The position numbers and the translations under genes are program-made. Below the pieces are notes generated by a model, which was given only the letters and a program-made list of their open reading frames with translations, was not told where the DNA came from and searched no databases. A DNA stretch of 54,175 bases, from NCBI RefSeq assembly GCF_021531695.1, contig NZ_JADYUI010000016.1, forward strand, positions 1 through 54,175. Direction: 5' to 3'. The stretch's first letter is position 1, and every line of letters starts with the position of its first letter. This DNA is from Roseburia hominis. GTDB lineage: Bacteria; Bacillota; Clostridia; Lachnospirales; Lachnospiraceae. Shown in pieces: positions 15,699 to 24,407 of this stretch.

Positions 15699-17363
15699 AT
15701 GAAAAGTGCATGGTGGAAAGAATCCGTTATTTATCAGATATATCCGAGAAGCTTTTGCGATAGCAATGGAGACGGAATTGGAGATATTCAGGGAATTATA
15801 AGTAAATTGGATTATTTAAAACGACTTGGGATTGACATCATCTGGCTTTCACCGGTCTATCAGTCACCGAATGAAGATAATGGGTATGATATTAGTGATT
15901 ATCAGAAAATTATGAAAGAATTCGGGGATATGGAGGATTTTGACAAGCTTCTGGCAGAAGCCCATATGCGAAATATCCGCATTATTATGGATCTTGTGGT
16001 AAATCATACATCAGATGAACATGCATGGTTTGTAGAGAGCAGGAAGAGCAAGGACAATCCATATCGGGATTTTTATATTTGGAAAGAAGGAAAAGATGGA
16101 AAAGAACCGAATAACTGGGGTTCATGGTTTGGTGGAAGTGCCTGGCAGCATGATGAAGCAACCGATATGTATTATTTACATATTTTCGCCAAAAAGCAGC
16201 CGGATTTAAACTGGGATAATTCAGAACTTCGCCAGAAAGTCTATGAGATGATGCGTTGGTGGCTGGAAAAAGGTGTCGATGGATTTCGCATGGATGTTAT
16301 TAGTCTGATTTCCAAAAATCCGGATTTCCCGGATGGAGAAGTAAATGGTCTGTATGGTGATTTGACACCGTATTGTGCACATGGACCGCATGTCCACGAA
16401 TATTTGCAGGAAATGAACCGAGAAGTTTTGTCAAAATATGATATTATGACGGTCGGTGAAACAGCCTGTGTTACCCTAGAGGAAGCAAAAAAATACGCAG
16501 GTGAAGATCGAAATGAATTGGATATGGTGTTTCAGTTTGAGCATGTGGAGCTCGGAAGCGGCAAATATGGAAAATGGAATGATAAACCGATTGATTTACG
16601 AGAGTTAAAATCTGTTTTTCAAAAATGGGAAGAAGGATTAGAGGGAATTGGCTGGAATGCATTGTTCTGGAGCAACCATGATCAGCCAAGAGCAGTTTCC
16701 CGTTTTGGAGATGACAAGGAATATTGGGAATACTCGGCAAAAATGCTGGGTGTCTGCCTGCACTTGATGAAAGGGACACCTTATATCTATCAAGGTGAGG
16801 AGCTTGGAATGACAAATGCCGGTTTTACGGAACTTTCTGATTATCGGGATTTGGAATCTATTAATGCATATCATGAAATGGTAGAAGAACAGGGCGTTTC
16901 TGCGGAGGAGATGATGACATATTTGCAGAAAAAAAGCCGGGATAATGCCAGAACACCAATGCAGTGGAGTGCAGAAGAAAATGCCGGCTTTACAACAGGT
17001 GTGCCATGGATTAAAGTCAATTCCAATTATAAGCAAATCAATGCACAGGCACAGTTGGAGAATCCGGATTCCATCTATAATTTTTACCGGCGACTGATAC
17101 AGCTTCGTCATGAAGAGGAGATTGTTGTACACGGAAGTTTTGAGATGCTTTATAAGGAGAGTGATCAGATTTTTGCCTATCAGCGTGTATTATCTAATAT
17201 CAAATTAGTGGTATTATGTAATTTTACACCAAATCATGTTGCTTTTGATGGAATACCAAAGAAAGCACAGATTCTTATAGAAAATTATAAAGATGAATGT
17301 GGGAATTATCTACGACCGTATGAAGCAATTGCTTATAAAATTTTGGATGATACGCAAGGGTAA
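15699..17363 (+). CDS. GH13 alpha-glucosidase, probably oligo-1,6-glucosidase
   Basis: Cytoplasmic retaining alpha-glucosidase, 554 aa, of the oligo-1,6-glucosidase/dextran glucosidase group. The four GH13 regions are visible: DLVVNHTSDEH, GFRMDVISL (nucleophile Asp), TVGETACV (acid-base Glu) and SNHDQPR (transition-state Asp). The residue after the nucleophile is Val (FRMDV), which in this subfamily goes with alpha-1,6 specificity, while Thr or Ala goes with alpha-1,4. The QPDLNWDN loop is also typical. It is the last gene of the LacI-controlled operon, 21 bp after the permease, and should release glucose from the imported oligosaccharide. The ROK glucokinase at 20745 could then phosphorylate that glucose. 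Confidence 0.92.
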   Translation: MKSAWWKESVIYQIYPRSFCDSNGDGIGDIQGIISKLDYLKRLGIDIIWLSPVYQSPNEDNGYDISDYQKIMKEFGDMEDFDKLLAEAHMRNIRIIMDLVVNHTSDEHAWFVESRKSKDNPYRDFYIWKEGKDGKEPNNWGSWFGGSAWQHDEATDMYYLHIFAKKQPDLNWDNSELRQKVYEMMRWWLEKGVDGFRMDVISLISKNPDFPDGEVNGLYGDLTPYCAHGPHVHEYLQEMNREVLSKYDIMTVGETACVTLEEAKKYAGEDRNELDMVFQFEHVELGSGKYGKWNDKPIDLRELKSVFQKWEEGLEGIGWNALFWSNHDQPRAVSRFGDDKEYWEYSAKMLGVCLHLMKGTPYIYQGEELGMTNAGFTELSDYRDLESINAYHEMVEEQGVSAEEMMTYLQKKSRDNARTPMQWSAEENAGFTTGVPWIKVNSNYKQINAQAQLENPDSIYNFYRRLIQLRHEEEIVVHGSFEMLYKESDQIFAYQRVLSNIKLVVLCNFTPNHVAFDGIPKKAQILIENYKDECGNYLRPYEAIAYKILDDTQG

Positions 17364-17460
17364 TTGTAACAGCAATTATTTTGAAATGTGAATAAGGGGC
17401 TGTCATTTTATGAATGAAAATTCGTAAGGTGGCAGCTTCATTTTGATATGTCAAAATGAA
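17361..17460 (+). terminator. Cluster of hairpins after the GH13 gene
   Basis: Three hairpins follow the stop codon: TAATTG/CAATTA (17361-17378, followed by TTTTG), GCTGTCA/TGGCAGC (17399-17436), and a perfect 10-bp stem TTCATTTTGA/TCAAAATGAA with a TATG loop (17437-17460). None has a long T run, so termination may be weak or the structures may protect the mRNA end. The last stem abuts the cre-like site of the next operon. Confidence 0.5.
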
Positions 17461-17478
17461 TTGTAGCAAAAAAACAGC

Positions 17479-17492
17479 TGTAAACGTTTTCA
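17479..17492. promoter_or_regulatory. Catabolite-responsive element (cre)-like site
   Basis: TGTAAACGTTTTCA fits the Firmicutes CcpA consensus TGWAARCGYTWNCW at every position. It lies upstream of the putative -10 box of the ECF transporter operon. Whether a CcpA homologue binds here is inferred. Confidence 0.6.
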
Positions 17493-17515
17493 AAAATAGT
17501 GCAGGATTTATCTTG

Positions 17516-17600
17516 TATAATATGACAAAATTAGTTATATTATAAGAAAATAAAATTTTGGGGCGAAGAGATTCGTGCCGAAAGCGACTGGAGGATAGTT
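17516..17600 (+). promoter_or_regulatory. Promoter and leader of the ECF transporter operon
   Basis: TATAAT occurs at 17516-17521 without a good -35 at 17 bp. TTGTAT (17514-17519) with TATATT (17536-17541) at 16 bp is the alternative. The leader from about 17555 is G-rich and can form a small stem (GGC-GAA with TTC-GT-GCC, about 17562-17580). I do not recognise a known riboswitch, including FMN or preQ1. Ribosome site GGAGG at 17590-17594. Confidence 0.4.
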
Positions 17601-17601
17601 T

Positions 17602-18156
17602 ATGAATAAGAAGTTTGGTATTAAAGAAGTTGTTGCCATGGGTATTGGAACAGCATTGTTTGTTGTTCTTACCAATGTACAGATTCCATTGGGATTTATT
17701 CCGAATACAGCGTTACAGACCAGAGCAGCGGTTCTGGCATTTTTTACCGCAGTGTTTGGACCGATTGTAGGTGCCGTAATTGGATTTGCAGGTCATGCAC
17801 TTGGTGATGCAGTATTTTATGGAAGTGTCTGGTGGAGCTGGGTGGTTCCGGAAGCAGTATTTGCAATTATTGTTGGAATTTTTTCAAAAAAATATGCAAT
17901 TAAAGAGGGTGAGTTTGGAACAAAACAAATTATAATCTTTAATGTGGTACAGGTAATTGCCAATGCTGTTGCATGGATTATAGTTGCACCGGTACTTGAT
18001 ATTCTGATTTATGCAGAGCCGAGAAATAAAGTATTTGTACAGGGCGTGAGTGCATTTGTTGCCAATATTATTGTTGTAGGTGTTCTTGGAACCATACTTG
18101 CAGTAGCATATTCAAAAGTTGGAGCGAAATCTTCAAGTTTACAGAAGGAAGACTAG
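17602..18156 (+). CDS. ECF transporter S component (UPF0397/ECF-ribofla_trS family)
   Basis: Integral membrane substrate-binding subunit of an energy-coupling-factor importer, 184 aa with five to six helices. The pattern VVAMGIGTALFVVLT, QTRAAVLAFFTAVFGPIVGAVIGFAGHALGD and SVWWSWVV is characteristic of the UPF0397 group, which databases tend to label riboflavin transporter; the ligand of this group is not securely known. It is followed directly by a double ATPase and a T subunit, giving a complete dedicated (group I) ECF system. The cre-like site upstream and the glucokinase downstream make a carbon-source link possible. Confidence 0.82.
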   Translation: MNKKFGIKEVVAMGIGTALFVVLTNVQIPLGFIPNTALQTRAAVLAFFTAVFGPIVGAVIGFAGHALGDAVFYGSVWWSWVVPEAVFAIIVGIFSKKYAIKEGEFGTKQIIIFNVVQVIANAVAWIIVAPVLDILIYAEPRNKVFVQGVSAFVANIIVVGVLGTILAVAYSKVGAKSSSLQKED

Positions 18157-18163
18157 ATTAAAA

Positions 18164-19882
18164 ATGAATCAAATAGAACCGATAATAGAATTTAAAGATT
18201 TTACATTTAAGTATCGTGCTCAGGTAGAACCAACATTGTATGATATTAATTTATCTGTTTATCCGGGGGAAAAGGTACTTATTGTAGGTCCTTCCGGTTC
18301 GGGAAAGTCAACACTGGCTCATTGTATCAATGGGCTGGTGCCTTTTTCTTTTCCGGGAGAAACAACAGGCGAGCTTTTTATAAAAGGACAAAAACCGGAG
18401 AAAATGGGAATCTTTGGGTTGTCCAAAATTGTGGGAACTGTTTTGCAGGATACGGATGGACAGTTTGTGGGGCTTACGGTAGCGGAAGATATTGCATTTG
18501 CACTGGAAAATGATTGTCTGAAGCAGGAAGATATGAAAAAACGTGTATCAGATGTTGCAAATGTGGTGGAGGTAAATGAACTGCTTCATCATGCACCAAG
18601 TGAACTTTCCGGCGGTCAGAAGCAGCGTGTATCCATGGCAGGTGTTATGGTTGATGATGTAGATATTTTATTATTTGATGAGCCACTTGCAAATTTAGAT
18701 CCGGCAACCGGGAAAAAAGCAATCGCACTCATTGACCAGATCAGTCGAGATAATGATGTCACCGTGCTTATTATTGAGCATCGTTTAGAAGATGCGCTTT
18801 ATCGAGATGTTGATCGTATTATTGTGGTTGGAGAGGGAAGGATTGTGGCAGATATGTCACCGGATGAGCTTTTGTGCAGCGGAATATTAAAAGAGCAGGG
18901 GATTCGTGAGCCTTTGTACTTATCTGCGTTGGAACATGCCGGTTGTACCGTTTTGCCGCAGTCGAAACCGCAACATATTGAAAGCATGGATTTAAGCCCT
19001 TATGAGGCTAAGGTTACAGAATGGTTTAAACAAATAGAAAGACCAAAGAAAGAGCCGGTTACGGAAGAAGTTATTGGGATTACAGATTTGTGTTTTTCTT
19101 ATGTACCCGGACAACCAATTTTAAAGAATATCAATTTTTCGATTCATCGTGGTGAAATGGTCAGTATTGTCGGAAAAAATGGTGCGGGAAAAACCACGCT
19201 TTCGAATCTGATTTGCGGATTTTTGACACCGGATCAGGGTGAAATCAGGTTGAATGGAGCAGATATATCCGGTTTGTCGATTAAAGAAAGAGGCGAAAAG
19301 ATAGGTCTGGTGATGCAGAATCCGAATCAGATGATATCAAAACCAATGATTTTTGACGAGATAGCACTTGGTCTTACAGTTCGTGGTGTGCCGAAAGATG
19401 AGATAAAAGAGCGTGTGAATGCTACATTAAAAATCTGTGGATTATATCCATTTCGAAACTGGCCGGTATCTGCTTTAAGTTTCGGGCAGAAAAAGCGTGT
19501 TACGATTGCTTCCATCTTAGTTATGAATCCGGATATTCTTATTTTGGATGAGCCGACAGCGGGACAGGATTATCGTCACTATATGGAAATTATGGAATTC
19601 TTAAAAGAGCTCAATGAGAAAAAGGGAATTACAATTCTTATGATTACACATGATATGCATTTGATGTTAGAATACACGGATCGTGCGATTGTGGTGGCTG
19701 ACGGAGAAATTATTATGGATAGTACCCCGGCAAAGGTGTTGACAGATGAGACTGTTGCAAAAAGAGCATATCTAAAAAAGACGTCGCTTTATGATTTGGC
19801 AGTAAAATGCAATATAAAAGAGCCGACTGAATTTGTAGACAGCTTTATTTACTATGAAAGAGAGTTAAGGGAAAATGTCTAG
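18164..19882 (+). CDS. ECF transporter fused double ATPase (EcfA-EcfA')
   Basis: Two ABC ATPase domains in one chain. Domain 1 has Walker A GPSGSGKST, signature LSGGQKQR and Walker B LLFDEPLANLD. Domain 2, from about residue 295, has GKNGAGKTT, LSFGQKKR and LILDEPTAGQD. Both look catalytically complete, although the second signature is LSFGQ. The start at ATG 18164 is chosen over an earlier in-frame ATG at 18119 that lies inside the S gene; homologues begin near IIEFKDFTFKY. The gene is the energising unit for the S and T subunits on either side and overlaps the T gene by 8 bp. Confidence 0.9.
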   Translation: MNQIEPIIEFKDFTFKYRAQVEPTLYDINLSVYPGEKVLIVGPSGSGKSTLAHCINGLVPFSFPGETTGELFIKGQKPEKMGIFGLSKIVGTVLQDTDGQFVGLTVAEDIAFALENDCLKQEDMKKRVSDVANVVEVNELLHHAPSELSGGQKQRVSMAGVMVDDVDILLFDEPLANLDPATGKKAIALIDQISRDNDVTVLIIEHRLEDALYRDVDRIIVVGEGRIVADMSPDELLCSGILKEQGIREPLYLSALEHAGCTVLPQSKPQHIESMDLSPYEAKVTEWFKQIERPKKEPVTEEVIGITDLCFSYVPGQPILKNINFSIHRGEMVSIVGKNGAGKTTLSNLICGFLTPDQGEIRLNGADISGLSIKERGEKIGLVMQNPNQMISKPMIFDEIALGLTVRGVPKDEIKERVNATLKICGLYPFRNWPVSALSFGQKKRVTIASILVMNPDILILDEPTAGQDYRHYMEIMEFLKELNEKKGITILMITHDMHLMLEYTDRAIVVADGEIIMDSTPAKVLTDETVAKRAYLKKTSLYDLAVKCNIKEPTEFVDSFIYYERELRENV

Positions 19883-20702
19883 GATTCTTACTTATGAAGA
19901 AAAAAATACATGGATACATGGACTGAGCGGGGTGACAAAGTTTTTGTTTTTCCTGGTTTGGTCTATTGTCAGTATGCTTACCTATGATACAAGAGTGTTG
20001 GCTGTTATGTTGTTACTTAGCTTTGTGATTTTTAAGGTGTCAAAAACTTCCTGGAAGCAGGTGGGAACGGTATTCAAGTTTATTTTGTTATTTCTTGTGT
20101 TGAATTTATTGGCAGTATTTCTTTTTTCACCGAATCAGGGAACTGCGATTTATGGAACCAGAACAGTTTTAGTTCCGCTTGTGGGAAGATATTCCATAAC
20201 AAAGGAACAGTTATTTTATGAATTTAACATTATGCTTAAGTACTTTACGGTTATTCCGGCAGTACTGATGTTTATTGTTACCACGAATCCGAGCGAGTTC
20301 GCGGCAAGCTTAAATAAAGTTGGCGTCAGCTATAAAATCAGCTATGCGATAGCAATCGCACTTCGTTATGTGCCGGATGTGCAGAGTGATTTTACGAAAA
20401 TTAAACATGCACAGGAAGCACGAGGGATAGAAATGTCAAAGAAAGCTTCCCTTATGGAGAGAATCAAGAATATGTCGGCAATTTTATTTCCGCTTATTTT
20501 TTCCAGTATGGATCGTATTGATGTAGTCAGCAATGCAATGGAACTGCGCGGGTTTGGAAAAAATAAGAGAAGAACCTGGTATGCCGGTAAAAAGCTTACC
20601 GGAAAGGATTATGCGGTAATGATAGCAACCGTATTATTCGCAGTTGCAGCATTGGTGATTACATTTTATGATGGAAATCGGTTTTATAATCCGTTTCAGT
20701 AA
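19875..20702 (+). CDS. ECF transporter T component (EcfT/CbiQ family)
   Basis: Membrane scaffold of the ECF importer, 275 aa. The two coupling motifs that contact the ATPases are visible as AQEARGIEMSK (about residues 180-190) and MELRGFGKNKR (about residues 222-232). Membrane helices flank them. Its ATG overlaps the ATPase gene end, so production is coupled. Confidence 0.9.
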   Translation: MSRILTYEEKNTWIHGLSGVTKFLFFLVWSIVSMLTYDTRVLAVMLLLSFVIFKVSKTSWKQVGTVFKFILLFLVLNLLAVFLFSPNQGTAIYGTRTVLVPLVGRYSITKEQLFYEFNIMLKYFTVIPAVLMFIVTTNPSEFAASLNKVGVSYKISYAIAIALRYVPDVQSDFTKIKHAQEARGIEMSKKASLMERIKNMSAILFPLIFSSMDRIDVVSNAMELRGFGKNKRRTWYAGKKLTGKDYAVMIATVLFAVAALVITFYDGNRFYNPFQ

Positions 20703-20744
20703 AAATTGTATGGATTTAGTTAAGATATTTTAGCAGGGATAAAT

Positions 20745-21701
20745 ATGGGGAAATATATGTATCGAGCAGGAATAGATTTAGGTGGAACGAATATAAAAGC
20801 AGGAATTGTAGATGAAAATAATCAGATTTTAAAACAGGCTTCCGTTCCGACAAGAGTAGAAAGACCTTATGGGGAAATCATAAAAGATATGGCGAAATTG
20901 GTGCTTTGCCTTTTGGATGAGCTTTCGATTTCGAAAGAAGAACTTGTCGGAGTCGGAATCGGAAGCCCGGGAACGGTGGACGCAGAAACCGGTTACATTG
21001 CGTATTCGAATAATTTCGGATGGGAAAATGTTCCTTTAGTGCCGGAAATGAAAAAATATCTGGATTGTCCAATCCGAGTTTCGAATGATGCAAACTGTGC
21101 AGCACTTGGGGAAGTAAAAGCAGGTGCGGCAAAGGAAACGGCAAATGCAGTGCTTCTTACTTTGGGAACGGGTATCGGTGGTGGCGTTGTAATTGACGGA
21201 AAAATATTTGAAGGCGCACATGCAGGAGGAGCCGAGCTTGGTCATACCAGTCTTATTATGGGTGGAGAACCATGCACTTGCGGCAGAAAAGGCTGTGTGG
21301 AGGCATATGCTTCTGCAACGGCATTAATTCGTGATGCAAAACGTGCCGCCGGAAAGAATCCACAGTCGAAAATGAATGCTTTGTGTGGCGGGAATCTTGA
21401 AAACATGAACGGTAAGATTCCGTTTGATGCAGCATGGGATGGCGATGATATAGCAAAGCAGGTTGTAGATAATTATATTACTTATCTTGGAGAGGCAATT
21501 ACGAATTTTGTAAATATTTTCCGTCCGGATGTGGTACTTTTATCCGGTGGTGTATGCAATCAGAAAGAGCATTTGACAGATCCTTTAAATGCATACATAA
21601 AAAATACCTGTTTCGCAAAAGAAAAAGCGATGATACCACCGGTTTGTTGTGCGATTCTCGGAAACAGTGCCGGAATTATTGGAGCGGCTAATCTGATATA
21701 G
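20745..21701 (+). CDS. ROK-family glucokinase
   Basis: Phosphorylates glucose with ATP to feed glycolysis. The ATP site GIDLGGTNIKAGIV, the GTGIGGGVVIDGKI loop, the sugar-binding Glu/His in GAELGHTSL and the ROK zinc motif CTCGRKGCVE are all present; 318 aa is typical. LSGGVCNQKE is the second nucleotide motif. It comes 42 bp after the ECF genes with its own AGGGA ribosome site and may be co-transcribed or separate. Glucose released by the GH13 enzyme upstream is a natural substrate. N-acetylmannosamine kinase is the main alternative, but the motif set favours the Gram-positive GlcK group. Confidence 0.88.
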   Translation: MGKYMYRAGIDLGGTNIKAGIVDENNQILKQASVPTRVERPYGEIIKDMAKLVLCLLDELSISKEELVGVGIGSPGTVDAETGYIAYSNNFGWENVPLVPEMKKYLDCPIRVSNDANCAALGEVKAGAAKETANAVLLTLGTGIGGGVVIDGKIFEGAHAGGAELGHTSLIMGGEPCTCGRKGCVEAYASATALIRDAKRAAGKNPQSKMNALCGGNLENMNGKIPFDAAWDGDDIAKQVVDNYITYLGEAITNFVNIFRPDVVLLSGGVCNQKEHLTDPLNAYIKNTCFAKEKAMIPPVCCAILGNSAGIIGAANLI

Positions 21702-21763
21702 TTCAGAGATTTTTTTTGCAAAAATCCGCAATTCGCAGAGTGTGGGAAATAAACTTTTGGTTG

Positions 21764-21799
21764 GACATGGAATTGTGAAAACGGTTCCGTGTCTTTTTT
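21764..21799 (+). terminator. Rho-independent terminator after the glucokinase gene
   Basis: GACATGGAA (21764-21772) pairs with TTCCGTGTC (21785-21793) with one G-T, followed by six T. Confidence 0.85.
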
Positions 21800-21842
21800 G
21801 GTGTCAGGTAAGTAAAAAACACTTTCTTTCGAATATTGATAA

Positions 21843-21851
21843 TGCTATAAT
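21843..21851 (+). promoter_or_regulatory. Extended -10 promoter of gdpP-rplI-dnaB
   Basis: TGCTATAAT is an extended -10 element 48 bp before the gdpP start. No good -35 is seen, which extended -10 promoters tolerate. Confidence 0.55.
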
Positions 21852-21899
21852 AGCTTAATAGGTCATATGTGTTTACGTATAATAAATGGAGAATGAAAG

Positions 21900-23948
21900 A
21901 TGAAACAGAATATAAAGTTAAGAGGGAAGCTTGGAAGCTGTATACGCTGGCCATTGTTTTTAACGATATTGTTAGTGGCAATCAATGTTCCGCTTTATTT
22001 TTGGGATGTGAAAGCGGCAGGAATTGTCAGTGGATTTATTGTCCTTTATTTTTTGATTGTATTTTTTTCTTATTATGCAAGTAAGCCAATTGTGATAAAT
22101 GAGCTGATCAATTTTGCAACACAATATGGAACGGTACAAAAAAAGCTGTTAAATGAATTAGAGATTCCTTATGTCTTATTGGATCAAGCAGGGAAATTGC
22201 TTTGGGTGAATGAACGGTTTACTGCGATTACCGGAAAAGGAAAGAATTATCACAAATCAATTACATCTATTATTCCGTCAGTTACGAAGGAATTAATCCA
22301 AAAGCACGATGAATTTGATGATATTCCAATTATGATTGGAGAGAGAAGTTACCGGGTTGTTTTAAAAAAGATATATTTTGATGCTGTGGATGGAGATAAT
22401 ATTATTACCATGGATGAGACAGAGCAGTTTCTGACGGTGATGTATCTTTTTGATGAAACAGAATTGAAATATTATATTAAAGAAAATAATGACCAGAAGA
22501 TGGTGGCAGGTCTTATTTATATTGATAACTATGAGGAAGCATTGGATAGTATTGAAGATGTCAAACGTTCTTTGCTTATTGCGTTAGTTGACCGGAAAAT
22601 CAATAAATATTTTTCTGCTGTTGATGCATTGGTTCGTAAAATTGAGAAAGATAAGTATTTTGTTGTATTTAAGCATCAGTATCTCGAAAAGCTTGAAAAT
22701 GATAAGTTTAAGCTGTTAGAAGAAGTAAAAAGTGTAAAGGTCGGAAATGAAATGGCAGTTACACTTAGTATTGGAATTGGAGATAGTAGCGGAAGCTATA
22801 ATCAAAAGTATGATTATGCCAGAATGGCAATTGATCTGGCACTGGGGCGTGGTGGAGACCAGGTCGTAGTAAAAGCGGGAGAAGCAATTTCTTATTATGG
22901 CGGGAAGTCCAGACAGGTAGAAAAGATGACCCGTGTAAAGGCAAGAGTAAAGGCACATGCGCTTCGGGAAATGATTGAGACCAGAGAACATGTCATTGTC
23001 ATGGGACATAACATCAGTGACGTGGATTCTTTTGGAGCAGCGATAGGTGTTTATTGTGCGGCAAAGCATATGGGCAAGAAGTGCCAGATTGTGATAAACG
23101 AAGTGACATCTTCACTCAGGCCATTAAAAGAACAGTTTTCTGAGGAAAATGGTTATCCGGCTGATTTGTTTGTTACAAGTGAGGAAGCATTAGAAGTTGT
23201 GGACGGCAGAACACTTGTCATGGTTGTGGATACAAACCGTCCAAGTTATACAGAATGTCCGCAATTACTTTCAGAATCAAAGAGTATCGTCGTGTTTGAC
23301 CATCACAGACAGGGCAGTGAAGTGATTGAAAACCCGATGCTATCTTATATTGAGCCATATGCATCCTCGACCTGTGAAATGATTGCTGAAGTGTTGCAGT
23401 ATTTTTCAGATGATATCAAATTAGAGGCGAGAGAAGCGGATTGTATTTATGCAGGTATTTTGATTGATACCAACAATTTTATGACCAAAACAGGTGTCCG
23501 TACCTTCGAGGCGGCGGCATATTTGCGGCGATGTGGTGCAGAAGTTACCAGAGTGCGCAAACTCTTACGGGATGATATGAGTGCGTATAAGGCGAGAGCA
23601 GAGGTTGTGCGCCATGCAGAAGTATATCGGAAAGCATTTGCAATTTCCGCATGTTATCCGGATCAGCTGGAGAGTCCGACAGTTGTGGCGGCACAGGCGG
23701 CGAATGAACTTTTAAATATTGTTGGGATTAAGGCATCTTTTGTACTAACCGATTATCAGGGGAAAATTTTTGTAAGCTCCCGTTCCATTGACGAAATCAA
23801 TGTGCAGCTTATCATGGAACGACTTGGCGGTGGAGGTCATTTAAATGTGGCAGGAGCCCAGCTTGCAAATTGCGATATAGAAGAGGCAAAGCGTATGATA
23901 GAGCGTACTATTGATGAGATGATAGAAGAAGGAGAGATAGAAATATGA
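21900..23948 (+). CDS. gdpP: Cyclic-di-AMP phosphodiesterase GdpP
   Basis: Membrane-bound enzyme that hydrolyses c-di-AMP to pApA. Two N-terminal helices (about residues 16-60), a PAS region with LLDQAGKLLWVNERFTAI, a degenerate GGDEF domain (SIGIGDSSGSYN in place of an active site), then DHH-DHHA1. The DHH metal ligands are seen in MGHNISDVDSFG (about residue 367), VVDTNRP (about 442), FDHHRQ (about 467) and GILIDTNNF (about 520), and the DHHA1 motif GGGGHLNVAGA lies near residue 644. The 682 aa length and the following rplI-dnaB order match the conserved Firmicutes cluster. The stop overlaps the rplI start by four bases. Confidence 0.95.
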   Translation: MKQNIKLRGKLGSCIRWPLFLTILLVAINVPLYFWDVKAAGIVSGFIVLYFLIVFFSYYASKPIVINELINFATQYGTVQKKLLNELEIPYVLLDQAGKLLWVNERFTAITGKGKNYHKSITSIIPSVTKELIQKHDEFDDIPIMIGERSYRVVLKKIYFDAVDGDNIITMDETEQFLTVMYLFDETELKYYIKENNDQKMVAGLIYIDNYEEALDSIEDVKRSLLIALVDRKINKYFSAVDALVRKIEKDKYFVVFKHQYLEKLENDKFKLLEEVKSVKVGNEMAVTLSIGIGDSSGSYNQKYDYARMAIDLALGRGGDQVVVKAGEAISYYGGKSRQVEKMTRVKARVKAHALREMIETREHVIVMGHNISDVDSFGAAIGVYCAAKHMGKKCQIVINEVTSSLRPLKEQFSEENGYPADLFVTSEEALEVVDGRTLVMVVDTNRPSYTECPQLLSESKSIVVFDHHRQGSEVIENPMLSYIEPYASSTCEMIAEVLQYFSDDIKLEAREADCIYAGILIDTNNFMTKTGVRTFEAAAYLRRCGAEVTRVRKLLRDDMSAYKARAEVVRHAEVYRKAFAISACYPDQLESPTVVAAQAANELLNIVGIKASFVLTDYQGKIFVSSRSIDEINVQLIMERLGGGGHLNVAGAQLANCDIEEAKRMIERTIDEMIEEGEIEI

Positions 23949-24391
23949 AAATAATTTTATTACAGGATGTGAAATCTCTTGGGAAAAAAGGAGAAATCGT
24001 AAACGTTAGTGACGGATATGCAAGAAATATGATTTTGCCGAAAAAATTAGGCGTGGAGGCAAATGGAAAGAATCTGAATGATTTAAAATTGCAAAATCAG
24101 CATGCTGAGAAGGTTGCCGAGGAAAATCTTGCAAAGGCAAAGGAACTGGCAAAGGATTTAGAAGATAAAATCGTAGAGGTTAAGATAAAATCCGGTAAGG
24201 ATGGAAAGACATTTGGTTCCGTTTCTACAAAAGAGATTGCGGCAGCAGTAAAAGAGCAGTTAGGACTGGAGTTAGACAAGAAAAAAATGGTTTTAAATGA
24301 TGGAATTAAAGCACTTGGCACTTATGAGGTAACTGTTAAGCTTCATCCGAAGGTAACAGGAACATTACGTGTCAAAGTAACAGAGCAGTAA
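23945..24391 (+). CDS. rplI: 50S ribosomal protein L9
   Basis: 148 aa. The N-terminal signature MKIILLQDVKSLGKKGEIVNVSDGYARN-type block, ending NMILPK, is characteristic, and the C-terminal domain shows GKTFGSVSTKEIA and GTYEVTVKLHPKVTG. It binds 23S rRNA near the L1 stalk base. Overlaps gdpP by four bases and lies 16 bp before dnaB. Confidence 0.97.
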   Translation: MKIILLQDVKSLGKKGEIVNVSDGYARNMILPKKLGVEANGKNLNDLKLQNQHAEKVAEENLAKAKELAKDLEDKIVEVKIKSGKDGKTFGSVSTKEIAAAVKEQLGLELDKKKMVLNDGIKALGTYEVTVKLHPKVTGTLRVKVTEQ

Positions 24392-24407
24392 ACAGGAGGG
24401 CTCTTAC

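Noticed and set aside
18119-18163. Earlier start for the ECF double ATPase
   Set aside because: The extra 15 residues are out-of-frame reading of the end of the S-component gene and do not resemble ATPase N-termini.
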